Below, one piece after another: positions 1 through 5,664 of a DNA stretch of 8,029 nt (the stretch's first letter is position 1; each line of letters starts with the position of its first letter). Below the pieces are notes generated by a model. That model was not told the origin of the DNA and did no database searches. It worked only from the letters and a program-made list of their open reading frames with translations. A program made the position numbers and the translations under genes. Source of the DNA: JALZHR01 sp036389695 (GTDB lineage: Bacteria; Acidobacteriota; Blastocatellia; Pyrinomonadales; Pyrinomonadaceae); the NCBI GenBank assembly GCA_036389695.1, contig DASVWG010000043.1:1-8029 (forward strand), in the 5' to 3' direction.

Positions 1-479
1 CGATTCCGTTCGGCATCCTGAGCCTGCTGGCGACGGGTCAGACCGTCAATATCTTTTCGGGTTTGGGCTTGCTGCTGCTGTTCGGCGTGGTCAAGAAAAA
101 CGCGATTTTGCAGATTGACCACACGAACGGCTTACGGGCGAAAGGAATGAACCGTTACGACGCGATTATACAGGCAAACCGCGACCGTCTGCGTCCGATT
201 CTGATGACGACGATTGCGCTGGTCGCCGGTATGATTCCGCTCGTCATTTCGACCGGCGCGGGCGCGGGCACGAACCGCTCCATCGGCGTTCTCGTCGTCG
301 GCGGTCAATCTTTGTGTTTGCTTTTGACGCTGCTGGCGGTTCCGGTTTTCTATTCGTTGTTTGACGATTTGAGCGAGCTGCGCATTTTCCGGCGCGTCAG
401 TCGTGCTTCGTCGTGGATTTTCGGCGGACTCAAACGCAGATTTACGACGGCGACAAGCTCGCTGTTTAATAAAAATTAG
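1..479 (+). CDS. RND efflux transporter permease, C-terminal part (partial, cut by window edge)
   Basis: This is the last 158 codons (frame begins at nt 3) of an inner-membrane RND pump subunit of the AcrB/MexB (HAE1) type, which uses the proton gradient to drive substrates into a periplasmic adaptor and an outer membrane channel. The fragment carries the family's C-terminal helices: a GLGLLLLFGVVKKNAIL segment (AcrB TM10 region, including the proton-relay Lys of KNAIL), then RLRPILMTTIAL (AcrB TM11 region, with the conserved Arg and Thr), then PLVISTGAGAG and a last hydrophobic helix ending VPVFYSLFDDL. A basic cytoplasmic tail of roughly 45 residues follows. The stop is TAG at 477-479. The next gene starts 11 bp later and a TolC-type gene lies downstream, so this is probably a tripartite exporter operon whose adaptor gene lies to the left. 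Substrate cannot be told from this fragment. Family assignment is very secure; the exact subfamily is not. Confidence 0.95.
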   Translation, partial: IPFGILSLLATGQTVNIFSGLGLLLLFGVVKKNAILQIDHTNGLRAKGMNRYDAIIQANRDRLRPILMTTIALVAGMIPLVISTGAGAGTNRSIGVLVVGGQSLCLLLTLLAVPVFYSLFDDLSELRIFRRVSRASSWIFGGLKRRFTTATSSLFNKN

Positions 480-490
480 GTTTTGGAAAT

Positions 491-865
491 ATGAGTCGAG
501 CGGCAAAAAGCTTATTTGTTTTCGGCATTTACCTGTGCGGATTAGGCTTGCTTTTGCTGCTCGCGCCAAACCTGCTTTTGCGGCTTTTCGGAATCGCGCC
601 GACCGGCGAAGTCTGGATAAGAATAAACGGAATGTTTGTGCTCTGCCTGAGCTTTTATTACATCCAGTCGGCGCGAAATGAATTGACAAATTTTATACGC
701 TGGACGATTCCGGCGCGCGTCGCGGTTATTTTTTACTTTGCCGCTTTTATCGTGCTCGTTTCGGCTCCCAAAGCGCTTTTGCTCTTTGGTTTGATTGATT
801 TGCTGTCGGCAGTCTGGACGTGGCTGGCTTTGAAAAAAGACGCCGCCGCGCCCGTTGAAATATAA
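491..865 (+). CDS. Small four-helix integral membrane protein of unknown function
   Basis: A 124-residue protein that is almost entirely membrane helices: about residues 7-31 (very Leu-rich), 44-61, 73-91 and 95-114, with a short polar tail ending KKDAAAPVEI. Short positively charged stretches (SRAAK at the N-terminus, ARNE after helix 2, KK after helix 4) flank the helices. I do not recognise the family and see no catalytic motif. The ATG at 491 is 11 bp after the RND stop, with only a weak GGA close upstream, so translation may be coupled to the pump gene. Its place between the RND permease and the TolC gene suggests co-transcription and perhaps an accessory role in the efflux system. That is inference from position only; it may equally be an unrelated passenger. 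The gene itself is well supported by the clean hydrophobic pattern and tight spacing. Confidence 0.8.
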   Translation: MSRAAKSLFVFGIYLCGLGLLLLLAPNLLLRLFGIAPTGEVWIRINGMFVLCLSFYYIQSARNELTNFIRWTIPARVAVIFYFAAFIVLVSAPKALLLFGLIDLLSAVWTWLALKKDAAAPVEI

Positions 866-890
866 CGGCTTTACGAGTCTGTTTGAAAAT

Positions 891-1020
891 TGTAGCGCCG
901 GCATCCGTGCCGGCTGTCGCGGCGGCATCTTGCCGCCGCATTCAACTCAAAGCTGAGCCGGATTTAAGAAAACTGAGCGCGGGACGCACTCAGGACAGCC
1001 GGCAGGATGCCGGCGCTACA
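891..1020. repeat. 130-bp GC-rich composite inverted repeat (REP/MITE-like)
   Basis: The outer arms are 891-918 and 994-1020. Reverse-complemented, the right arm matches the left exactly (TGTAGCGCCGGCATCC, then TGCCGGCTGTC) except for one extra G at 907. Each arm is itself a small hairpin (GCCGGC at 897-902 with GCCGGC at 909-914). Between them are a perfect 9-bp stem with 3-nt loop (919-927 with 931-939) and an imperfect stem (973-981 with 985-993, 8 of 9 positions). The element fills most of the 183-bp spacer between the four-helix gene and the TolC gene, and ends 28 bp before the TolC start. Its form is that of a dispersed palindromic repeat. Whether it is multicopy here cannot be seen. 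Open frames across it give low-complexity Ala/Arg/Gly peptides and should not be called genes. Confidence 0.85.
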
Positions 1021-1048
1021 TTTAAATTGACGTTTTTATACAAGCTTT

Positions 1049-2896
1049 ATGAAAAGGCATTTATACTTATTCATTTTAATTTTATCGATTCTGTTCACGG
1101 TCGAAGCAAAGGCGCAGGACGCGACTCCGACGCCTGTTCCTTCGCCGTCGATTACGCCGCCGCCCGCGCCGACCGTTTCGCCAACGCCCGTTTCGCCGCC
1201 GACGCCCGTCGTCAACGACGCGCAGAACGTGACGCCGGACAATCTCAAAGGCGTTCCGCAGATTGCGCCTAATTACCGGAGCGACGATAAATCTCTGCCG
1301 GAATTGGGACGCGTCGGCGTGGATATGATGCAGCAAAGACCGTTGACCCTGCGCGAAGCGATTATGATGGCGCTGGAAAATAATAAGGACATCGAGGTCA
1401 CGCGCGAAAACGTGCGGATTGCGGAATTCGATTTGCAGTCGGCGCGCGGCGTCTACGAGCCGCGTTTTACGGGGCAGACTTATTACGAGCGCGCGACCGT
1501 GCCGAACATCAGCTTTTTTTCCCCGACGATTACGAAAACGACGAACAGCTCGATTGTCGGCAACGTCGGTTTTCAGGCTTTCGTCCCGAAATTCGGCACG
1601 ATTCTGAACGCGACCGTCAACAATCAGCGCGTCGCCAGCGATAATCCGGTCTCGATTATCAGCCCGCAAACCAATACGAGCTTTAATTTTTCGGTGACGC
1701 AGCCGATTTTGCGCGGGCGCGCGTTTGACCAGAACCGGCGCACAATCGAAATCGCCAAGCGGAATCTCAGCCTGACCGACACGCAGTTTCGCCAGCGCTC
1801 AATCGAAACCATCGCCAACGTTCAGCGCGCATACTGGGATTTGACCTACGCTCTCAGGAATTTGCAGGTGCAGCGCGACACGGTCAGGGACGCGAAAGAC
1901 CAGCTCGAACACAATCGACGGCTGGTCGATGAAGGACAGCTCGCGCCGATTGACGTTGTCGCCGCCGAAACGCAGGTCGCCAATTTCGAGCAAGCCGTCT
2001 ATGAGGCGCTGAACGTCGTCGCGCAAGCCGAAAACAATCTGAAAAACCTGATTGCGCAAAGCAAATCGGACGCGCTCTGGTCGGCATCGCTCGTGCCGGT
2101 TGACCCGGTAGATTTGGACGCGCCGGCGACGACTCTGCCCGAAGCGCTCGACGCGGCGCTGCAAAATCGTCCCGAACTGGAGACGAACCAGACGCAGAAG
2201 GACATCAACGAAATCGACCGCCGTTTCTATCGCGAGCAGACCAAACCGCAGGTCGATTTGGTCGCGAGCTACACGTCGTCGGGCGTCGGCGGCAGCTTAA
2301 ATCAGAATTTTACCAATCCGTTAATCAGAGCGTGCAATCAGCAGACGCAAACTCCGACTGAATATCAAGCTTGTCTTTTGCAGCAGCAAGCGGCGGCGCA
2401 GGCTCAGCAGACGCTGCTGCAAAACGTCGGCGGCGCGGCGACGACTTTCACCGACATTCTGGCAAATCGCTATCCGACCGTGCGCGTCGGCGTGCAGTTC
2501 AATCTGCCGCTGAACGGCAACAAAACCGCGAAAGCGCAGCTCGGACGTTCATTAGTCGAAGGCGAGCGCCTCGAAACCCAGCGCGAACAGCTTGAGCAAA
2601 ACATACAGGTCGATGTCAGGAACGCTCTGCAAGCCCTGCGCACCGCCGAAGCGCGCCTGCGCAGCGCGGCGATTTCGCGCGAAAATTCGCAGAAGCAGTA
2701 TGAATCCGAACAGCGCAAGCTCGACGCCGGACAATCCGACGTCTACAAAGTCCTCGAACGCCAGACCGCTCTCGCCAACGCCCGAAGCAGCGAGCTTCGC
2801 GCCCAGACCGAGCTTAACAAAGCGATTGCCGACCTCCAGCGCGCGACGGGAAATTCGCTGAAAGCGAACAACGTGGAAGCGAGACTCAGGAAATAG
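1049..2896 (+). CDS. TolC-family outer membrane efflux protein
   Basis: A 615-residue outer membrane channel subunit, expected to trimerise and complete the RND pump encoded upstream. A signal peptide covers about residues 1-22 (hydrophobic core LYLFILILSILF, likely cut after EAKA). Residues 25-55 are a Thr/Pro/Val-rich linker. The first outer-membrane-efflux repeat runs from about residue 98 (LTLREAIMMALENNKDIEVTRENVRIAEFDLQ, split here: LTLREAIMMALENN, then KDIEVTRENV) to about 340. The second begins near 363 (LPEALDAALQNRPEL) and ends near 605 (ADLQRATGN). Both have the expected long coiled-coil helices, such as 505-595. At about 600 the length exceeds E. coli TolC because of the linker and a Gln/Ala-rich insertion near 424-465 with two cysteines (429 and 442). 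The ATG at 1049 gives the complete signal peptide; no clear Shine-Dalgarno precedes it. Confidence is high for family and low for substrate. Confidence 0.95.
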   Translation: MKRHLYLFILILSILFTVEAKAQDATPTPVPSPSITPPPAPTVSPTPVSPPTPVVNDAQNVTPDNLKGVPQIAPNYRSDDKSLPELGRVGVDMMQQRPLTLREAIMMALENNKDIEVTRENVRIAEFDLQSARGVYEPRFTGQTYYERATVPNISFFSPTITKTTNSSIVGNVGFQAFVPKFGTILNATVNNQRVASDNPVSIISPQTNTSFNFSVTQPILRGRAFDQNRRTIEIAKRNLSLTDTQFRQRSIETIANVQRAYWDLTYALRNLQVQRDTVRDAKDQLEHNRRLVDEGQLAPIDVVAAETQVANFEQAVYEALNVVAQAENNLKNLIAQSKSDALWSASLVPVDPVDLDAPATTLPEALDAALQNRPELETNQTQKDINEIDRRFYREQTKPQVDLVASYTSSGVGGSLNQNFTNPLIRACNQQTQTPTEYQACLLQQQAAAQAQQTLLQNVGGAATTFTDILANRYPTVRVGVQFNLPLNGNKTAKAQLGRSLVEGERLETQREQLEQNIQVDVRNALQALRTAEARLRSAAISRENSQKQYESEQRKLDAGQSDVYKVLERQTALANARSSELRAQTELNKAIADLQRATGNSLKANNVEARLRK

Positions 2897-3001
2897 TGGA
2901 AAGTACTCAGTACTGAGTGCCGGATAATAAATAAAAAGCAGTAGGCGAAAAATTATTTCGCCTACTGCTTTTTTTATCACTCAGTACTCAGTACTTTCCA
3001 C
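2896..3001. repeat. Inverted repeat with 7-nt-periodic arms enclosing a terminator
   Basis: The arms are 2896-2919 and 2978-3001, 24 nt each, complementary at 23 of 24 positions. The left arm divides into heptads GTGGAAA, GTACTCA and GTACTGA followed by GTG. The element starts on the last base of the TolC stop codon and ends 4 bp before the stop of the convergent gene, so it fills the whole convergent spacer. Inside it sits the separate terminator hairpin at 2933-2975. It shares its architecture, but not its sequence, with the repeats at 3838, 4825 and 5665. Confidence 0.85.
2933..2975. terminator. Bidirectional intrinsic terminator between convergent genes
   Basis: A perfect 13-bp stem (GCAGTAGGCGAAA at 2938-2950 with TTTCGCCTACTGC at 2956-2968) around the 5-nt loop AATTA. 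It is extended by AAAAA before and TTTTT after, to 18 bp in all. The T-run 2969-2975 serves transcripts from the TolC gene; the A-run 2933-2937 supplies the U-tract for the minus-strand transcript of the secreted-protein gene. Its position between two convergent stops fits this role. Confidence 0.9.
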
Positions 3002-3005
3002 TTAC

Positions 3006-3578
3006 TTAACGACTGATGCGCTGGTAATAGACGCGGTCGTTGCTGTTGTTTCGATTAACGGCGCGGAAGCCGTTGCCTTCGCGGCGGAAGGTGTATTGCC
3101 CCCACTCGAAACTCACGATGCCGCGGTTGTAATAGCCCTGCGCATAGCCGGTGCCGTTTTCGGCGGCGATGCTGATAGAACCGTTCGGGCTGACGGTAAT
3201 TACCGTATAAGTGTCGTTGCTCGGCGTGTAGCCGCGAAACGAACCGATCATCCAGCTCGGCGGATTTTGACTGTTGTTGTTATTGTTGCCCCAATCGCGG
3301 TTGCCGTCGCGCCGCCAGACGTTGCCCCAATCGCGATTACCGGCATCACGATAACCGTCTTCATAACCTTGTTTGAAGTCGCGGCGCGTGCTGCGGTTAA
3401 ATTCATTGTTATAACGCCTGAAGTCGCTGCTCCGGTTGGCGCGTTTGTCCTGCCGCCCGTAGTTGTAACCCAGATTATAAGCGTCCGTCTGCTGCGCGTA
3501 AGCCGTTTGATTGCCGACCAGAATCAAGCCGAAAACCATTACCGCCGCCAGCAGAGCCGCATTCCATTTTGTTTTCAT
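3006..3578 (-). CDS. Secreted Tyr/Asn/Gly/Arg-rich protein of unknown function
   Basis: A 190-residue exported protein. A signal peptide covers residues 1-28 (hydrophobic LLAAVMVFGLILVG, cut after AYA). Residues 31-80 hold two related motifs, AYNLGYNYGRQDKR and DFKQGYEDGYRDA, of a Gly-Tyr-x-x-Gly-x-x-Asp kind, with several Arg residues. Residues 80-103 are a low-complexity stretch with GNRDWGN twice, then five Asn in a row. The C-terminal part, from about 108, looks like a compact beta-rich domain (alternating YTVITV, SISIAAENG, IVSFEWGQYTFR). There are no Cys after the signal peptide, no lipobox and no catalytic motif that I recognise. The start is secure: ATG at 3578 has GGAGG 9 nt upstream, and a sigma-70-like promoter lies further up. 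It is likely monocistronic, ending at a bidirectional terminator. The gene is clear; the function is unknown. Confidence 0.88.
   Translation of the reverse strand: MKTKWNAALLAAVMVFGLILVGNQTAYAQQTDAYNLGYNYGRQDKRANRSSDFRRYNNEFNRSTRRDFKQGYEDGYRDAGNRDWGNVWRRDGNRDWGNNNNNSQNPPSWMIGSFRGYTPSNDTYTVITVSPNGSISIAAENGTGYAQGYYNRGIVSFEWGQYTFRREGNGFRAVNRNNSNDRVYYQRISR
3285..3342 (-). repeat. Internal direct repeat in the secreted-protein gene (36-bp offset)
   Basis: Two 22-nt copies, 3285-3306 and 3321-3342, match at 20 of 22 positions (shared core GTTGCCCCAATCGCG on the plus strand) at an offset of 36 bp, exactly 12 codons. They encode the duplicated GNRDWGN segment. This looks like a small in-frame tandem duplication in the low-complexity linker. 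Confidence 0.8.
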
Positions 3579-3587
3579 TTTCGATAA

Positions 3588-3592
3588 CCTCC
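3588..3592 (-). promoter_or_regulatory. Strong Shine-Dalgarno of the secreted-protein gene
   Basis: GGAGG (within GGAGGTT on the minus strand) lies 9 nt before the ATG at 3578. It is the only textbook Shine-Dalgarno in front of a gene in this window, which fixes the start and suggests efficient translation of this gene. Confidence 0.8.
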
Positions 3593-3644
3593 ATTGCTCG
3601 TATACAGATTTTAAACGGGAGAGCTAAAAACTTTGCATATTTAA

Positions 3645-3673
3645 AGGTTAGTCCAATGGTCGGAGAGTGTCAA
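3645..3673 (-). promoter_or_regulatory. Sigma-70-like promoter of the secreted-protein gene
   Basis: On the minus strand a perfect -35 TTGACA (3673-3668) is followed after exactly 17 nt by TAACCT (3650-3645), a weak -10 that keeps the key TA and final T. An overlapping TTTAAA could serve instead. A transcript would start near 3638, giving a leader of about 60 nt to the ATG at 3578. This is motif reading only. Confidence 0.5.
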
Positions 3674-3702
3674 TAAAATTTATAAAAGAGAAATTTATCG
3701 CT

Positions 3703-3836
3703 TAAGTCGGCTACCTGACAGAAGATTTGATATATTTTGTTACTATCTACCTAGCTCCCAGGTTTAGACGGGCAAGTTAGGGTAGAAGCCGGCTTGAAAA
3801 AAAGTCAGGGAAAGCGTCCCAGCTTGTCCTTTTCAA
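3703..3836. other. Possible structured RNA or regulatory fold in the 464-bp gap 3579-4042
   Basis: The gap contains no convincing gene. Apart from the promoter (3645-3673) and the repeat at 3838-3922, this stretch shows several compatible stems. AAGTCGGC plus TACC (3703-3714) can pair with GGTA plus GCCGGCTT (3781-3795) around a 3-nt bulge. Within it, CTACCTAGCT near 3748-3757 can pair with the AGTTAGGGTAG segment near 3775-3785 with one bulged G. Then CTTGAAAA (3793-3800) can pair with TTTTCAAAG (3830-3838), again with one bulge. It lies upstream of the promoter of the minus-strand gene, so it is not in that gene's leader. I cannot match it to a known riboswitch or small-RNA class, and the strand is undetermined. 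In 3923-4042 I see nothing definite. Confidence 0.3.
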
Positions 3837-3837
3837 A

Positions 3838-3922
3838 GTGAGAAGCGAGAACCGAGAATTGAGAAATAAACAATCTTTCTTCTTAATTCCCGGTTCTCAC
3901 TTTTTTTACTCTCGCCTCTCAC
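3838..3922. repeat. Inverted repeat with NNGAGAA heptad arms
   Basis: The left arm is four exact 7-nt steps from 3838 to 3865: GTGAGAA, GCGAGAA, CCGAGAA, TTGAGAA. The inner pairing is 3847-3865 with 3880-3898 (17 of 19 positions). An outer copy at 3908-3922 can instead pair with 3838-3852 (12 of 15). A run of seven T follows the inner right arm (3901-3907), as in a terminator, but no plus-strand gene lies upstream. It sits downstream of the metallo-hydrolase gene on the minus strand. Confidence 0.8.
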
Positions 3923-4042
3923 GGCGCAATCGCCAGTGTATAACTCGAAGAACTTTTCAAAGGAATAAAGAAAGAGCATATTTCCGGCTTTGCTCAAAAA
4001 ATAAGAAGAACTCAATATCGCCGTCCAAATCAATGATAAATG

Positions 4043-4807
4043 TTAAATGCTAAACGTTAAGCCGTCGCGGGCTTCGACGACTTCGCACGGCGGCGAGAAT
4101 TTTTCCGCTTCTTTGACCAAATCGACGCCGTCCCATTCGGGATAGAGATGCGTCAGCACGACGCGTTTCGGCTTGGCGTAGCGCGCGAGATGCATCGCTT
4201 CCACGAGTTCCAGATGTTTTTCGGTGGATTTGTTTTTGTAAAACGAACATTCAATCAACAGCAAATCGATGCCTCTGGCGAAATCGCCGAGCGTCATCGT
4301 AAAACCCGTGTCCGCCGTGTAAACGAGCGTTTTCTCGTTGTGCCGGAGGTGAATGGCGAGGCTTTCGTCCGTGTGCGGCGTTTTTAAAGCGACGGCTTCG
4401 GCGCCCGCGAGGATTTCAAATTTTTCGAGCGGCTCGACTTCGCGAATCTCGACGGGAAAAGGCTGTCTGAAAAGCTTGTATTCGTTTACCGCGTCGAACT
4501 TTTCGACGAGCGCGCGCAAGCCTTTCGCGCCGAAAATTCGCAGAGGCTTTTTCCTTTCCCGCGTTTCTTCGGCGTTTCGAGTGCCGAACAGAAACGGCGC
4601 CAGCCCGCCCACGTGGTCGAGATGAAAATGCGAAATCCAGACGGCGTCCAGATTCGCCCAATCGAGCTTTTCCTGCGCCATCCGGTGAATCGCCGACGCC
4701 GAACAATCGAGCAGAATCGAGCCTGCGCCGGTCTCCAGCCAGTAACCCGAACTGCTTCGCCGCGCGTGCGGAACCGCCGTGCCGGAGCCGAGAACGATTA
4801 ATTTCAT
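4043..4807 (-). CDS. Metallo-beta-lactamase-fold hydrolase, ribonuclease Z-like
   Basis: A 254-residue cytosolic hydrolase of the MBL fold. It opens with MKLIVLGSGTAVP, the strand and loop typical of the RNase Z/ElaC and arylsulfatase-like branch. It carries the dinuclear metal motif H60-F-H62-L-D64-H65 (ISHFHLDHVGG), a further His at 145 (TPHTDES), Asp166 in YTADTG, and His220 in VVLTHLYP; together these make a complete set of metal ligands. It is shorter than typical RNase Z (about 300 residues), and I see no clear exosite arm for tRNA binding, so tRNA 3' processing is possible but unproven. A phosphodiesterase or other small-substrate hydrolase is as likely. The ATG at 4807 is preceded by no real Shine-Dalgarno but by TATTAT 6 nt upstream. 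It is divergent from bshB1 with 116 bp between the starts. Fold is very secure; substrate is open. Confidence 0.9.
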   Translation of the reverse strand: MKLIVLGSGTAVPHARRSSSGYWLETGAGSILLDCSASAIHRMAQEKLDWANLDAVWISHFHLDHVGGLAPFLFGTRNAEETRERKKPLRIFGAKGLRALVEKFDAVNEYKLFRQPFPVEIREVEPLEKFEILAGAEAVALKTPHTDESLAIHLRHNEKTLVYTADTGFTMTLGDFARGIDLLLIECSFYKNKSTEKHLELVEAMHLARYAKPKRVVLTHLYPEWDGVDLVKEAEKFSPPCEVVEARDGLTFSI

Positions 4808-4813
4808 AGCTCA

Positions 4814-4819
4814 ATAATA
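4814..4819 (-). promoter_or_regulatory. -10-like box 6 nt before the metallo-hydrolase start (possible leaderless mRNA)
   Basis: TATTAT on the minus strand (5 of 6 to TATAAT) ends exactly 6 nt before the ATG at 4807, the spacing expected if transcription begins at or next to the start codon. No Shine-Dalgarno is present. A -35 would have to lie inside the hairpin repeat, where TTATCA words recur. Confidence 0.35.
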
Positions 4820-4824
4820 ACAGA

Positions 4825-4902
4825 AAGTGATAGGTGATAAGTGATAGGTGATAAGGAAGAATCCCGGTTTCCTTATCACTTATCACTTATCACCTATCAC
4901 TT
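4825..4902. repeat. Near-perfect long hairpin of GTGATAR heptads in the divergent spacer
   Basis: The arms 4825-4858 and 4869-4902 (34 nt each) are complementary at 33 of 34 positions, around the 10-nt loop GAATCCCGGT. The left arm is GTGATAG and GTGATAA alternating twice each, at an exact 7-nt period. The element takes up 78 of the 116 bp between two divergent start codons, so it must contain or adjoin both promoters. It has no U-tract and is not placed as a terminator. Confidence 0.92.
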
Positions 4903-4911
4903 CCCTTGTGG

Positions 4912-4917
4912 TAAATT
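4912..4917 (+). promoter_or_regulatory. -10-like box 6 nt before the bshB1 start (possible leaderless mRNA)
   Basis: TAAATT (4 of 6 to TATAAT, keeping TA and the final T) ends 6 nt before the ATG at 4924, mirroring the arrangement of the divergent gene. No Shine-Dalgarno is visible. The motif alone is weak; the symmetry with the other side is what makes it worth listing. Confidence 0.3.
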
Positions 4918-4923
4918 TATCTT

Positions 4924-5658
4924 ATGAGTGAAGTTGATATTCTGGCGATTTTCGCGCATCCCGACGATATGGAGTTAGCCGTCGGCGGGACGCTTCTGAA
5001 AATGAAATCTCTCGGCTATAAAACCGGCGCGCTGGACGTGACGCGCGGCGAGATGGGCACGCGCGGAACGGTCGAAATCCGCGCCGGAGAAGCGCTGGAA
5101 GCGGCGCGGATTCTGAAGCTGGACGTGCGCGAAAATCTGGAATTGCCCGACGGACACGTCTGGGTAACGGAAGAAACGCGCACAAAATTAGTCCGTGTTC
5201 TACGCCGTCTGAAGCCGAAATTAATCCTGACGCACCAGACGGACGACCCGCATCCCGACCACAATCACATCACGGAGCTCGTGCGCGAATCGGCGCGGCT
5301 GGCTTCGATGCAGAAATACGACGGCGATTTCGGGCAGGAGCGCATCAACGTTCCGACCGTCGCGCACAATACTTTCTCGCGGCGCGTTATACCGACTTTT
5401 ATCGTCGATATTTCCGATTTTCTGGCGGAAAAAATGGAATCGATTCGCGCTCACGCGTCGCAGTTTCACAACCCGAAATCGAGCGACCTCGAAACGCGTC
5501 TTTCGTCGAAAGGCTTTCTGGACGAGCTCGAAAACCGCTCGCGTTATTACGGCGGCTTGATTGGCGTCAAAGCGGGCGAGCCTTTCTACGTCCGCGAAGC
5601 GCTGAACGTCGAAGACCCGATTGCCCTGCTGACGCGTTCGATGAATTTGTATTCTTGA
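4924..5658 (+). CDS. bshB1: N-acetyl-alpha-D-glucosaminyl L-malate deacetylase (bacillithiol synthesis)
   Basis: A 244-residue zinc-dependent LmbE/PIG-L-family deacetylase. In bacillithiol synthesis BshA joins N-acetylglucosamine to malate, BshB removes the acetyl group to give GlcN-malate, and BshC adds cysteine. Visible motifs are AHPDDMEL (His12 and Asp15 as zinc ligands, Asp14 as likely general base), the TRGEMGTRGT segment at about 40-49 characteristic of BshB1, and DPHPDH (109-113), whose last His is the third zinc ligand. A KAGEPFYVREAL segment lies near the C-terminus. Length and motif order fit BshB1 well, better than MshB or the LmbE proteins of other pathways. The ATG at 4924 directly precedes the conserved first strand (DILAIFAHPDD). 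No bshA or bshC is in the window, so in this genome the pathway genes are dispersed or lie outside. Cytosolic. Confidence 0.9.
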   Translation: MSEVDILAIFAHPDDMELAVGGTLLKMKSLGYKTGALDVTRGEMGTRGTVEIRAGEALEAARILKLDVRENLELPDGHVWVTEETRTKLVRVLRRLKPKLILTHQTDDPHPDHNHITELVRESARLASMQKYDGDFGQERINVPTVAHNTFSRRVIPTFIVDISDFLAEKMESIRAHASQFHNPKSSDLETRLSSKGFLDELENRSRYYGGLIGVKAGEPFYVREALNVEDPIALLTRSMNLYS

Positions 5659-5664
5659 AAATAA

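Noticed and set aside
883..1272. 129-codon plus-strand open frame across the GC-rich repeat and the start of the TolC gene
   Set aside because: Its first part is a translation of the palindromic repeat (low-complexity Ala/Arg/Gly peptide) and the rest is the TolC gene in another frame.
3096..3587. 163-codon plus-strand frame opposite the secreted-protein gene
   Set aside because: Val/Ala-rich antisense shadow. The minus-strand gene has a signal peptide, a strong ribosome site and a promoter.
3747..3786. Integron attC site
   Set aside because: A GTTAGGG-like end is present but the matching RYYYAAC core at the other end is not, and no integrase or cassette is nearby.
3703..3840. c-di-GMP-I (GEMM) riboswitch, suggested by GGGACGC, CTAAACC and AGGTAG words on the minus strand
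   Set aside because: The conserved GGCAAACC and GCAAAGC core segments and the order of stems are missing, and it lies upstream of the likely promoter.
3901..3907. Intrinsic terminator after the hairpin 3847-3898
   Set aside because: The T-run suits a plus-strand transcript, but no plus-strand gene lies upstream; kept as a repeat only.
3833..4033. 66-codon minus-strand frame (TTG start) and the overlapping 71-codon plus-strand frame 3838-4053
   Set aside because: Both run through the heptad inverted repeat, have no Shine-Dalgarno or recognisable domain, and the minus frame needs a TTG start.
4825..4902. CRISPR-like array of short repeats
   Set aside because: The repeats are 7 nt with no spacers and form one palindrome. 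There are no cas genes.
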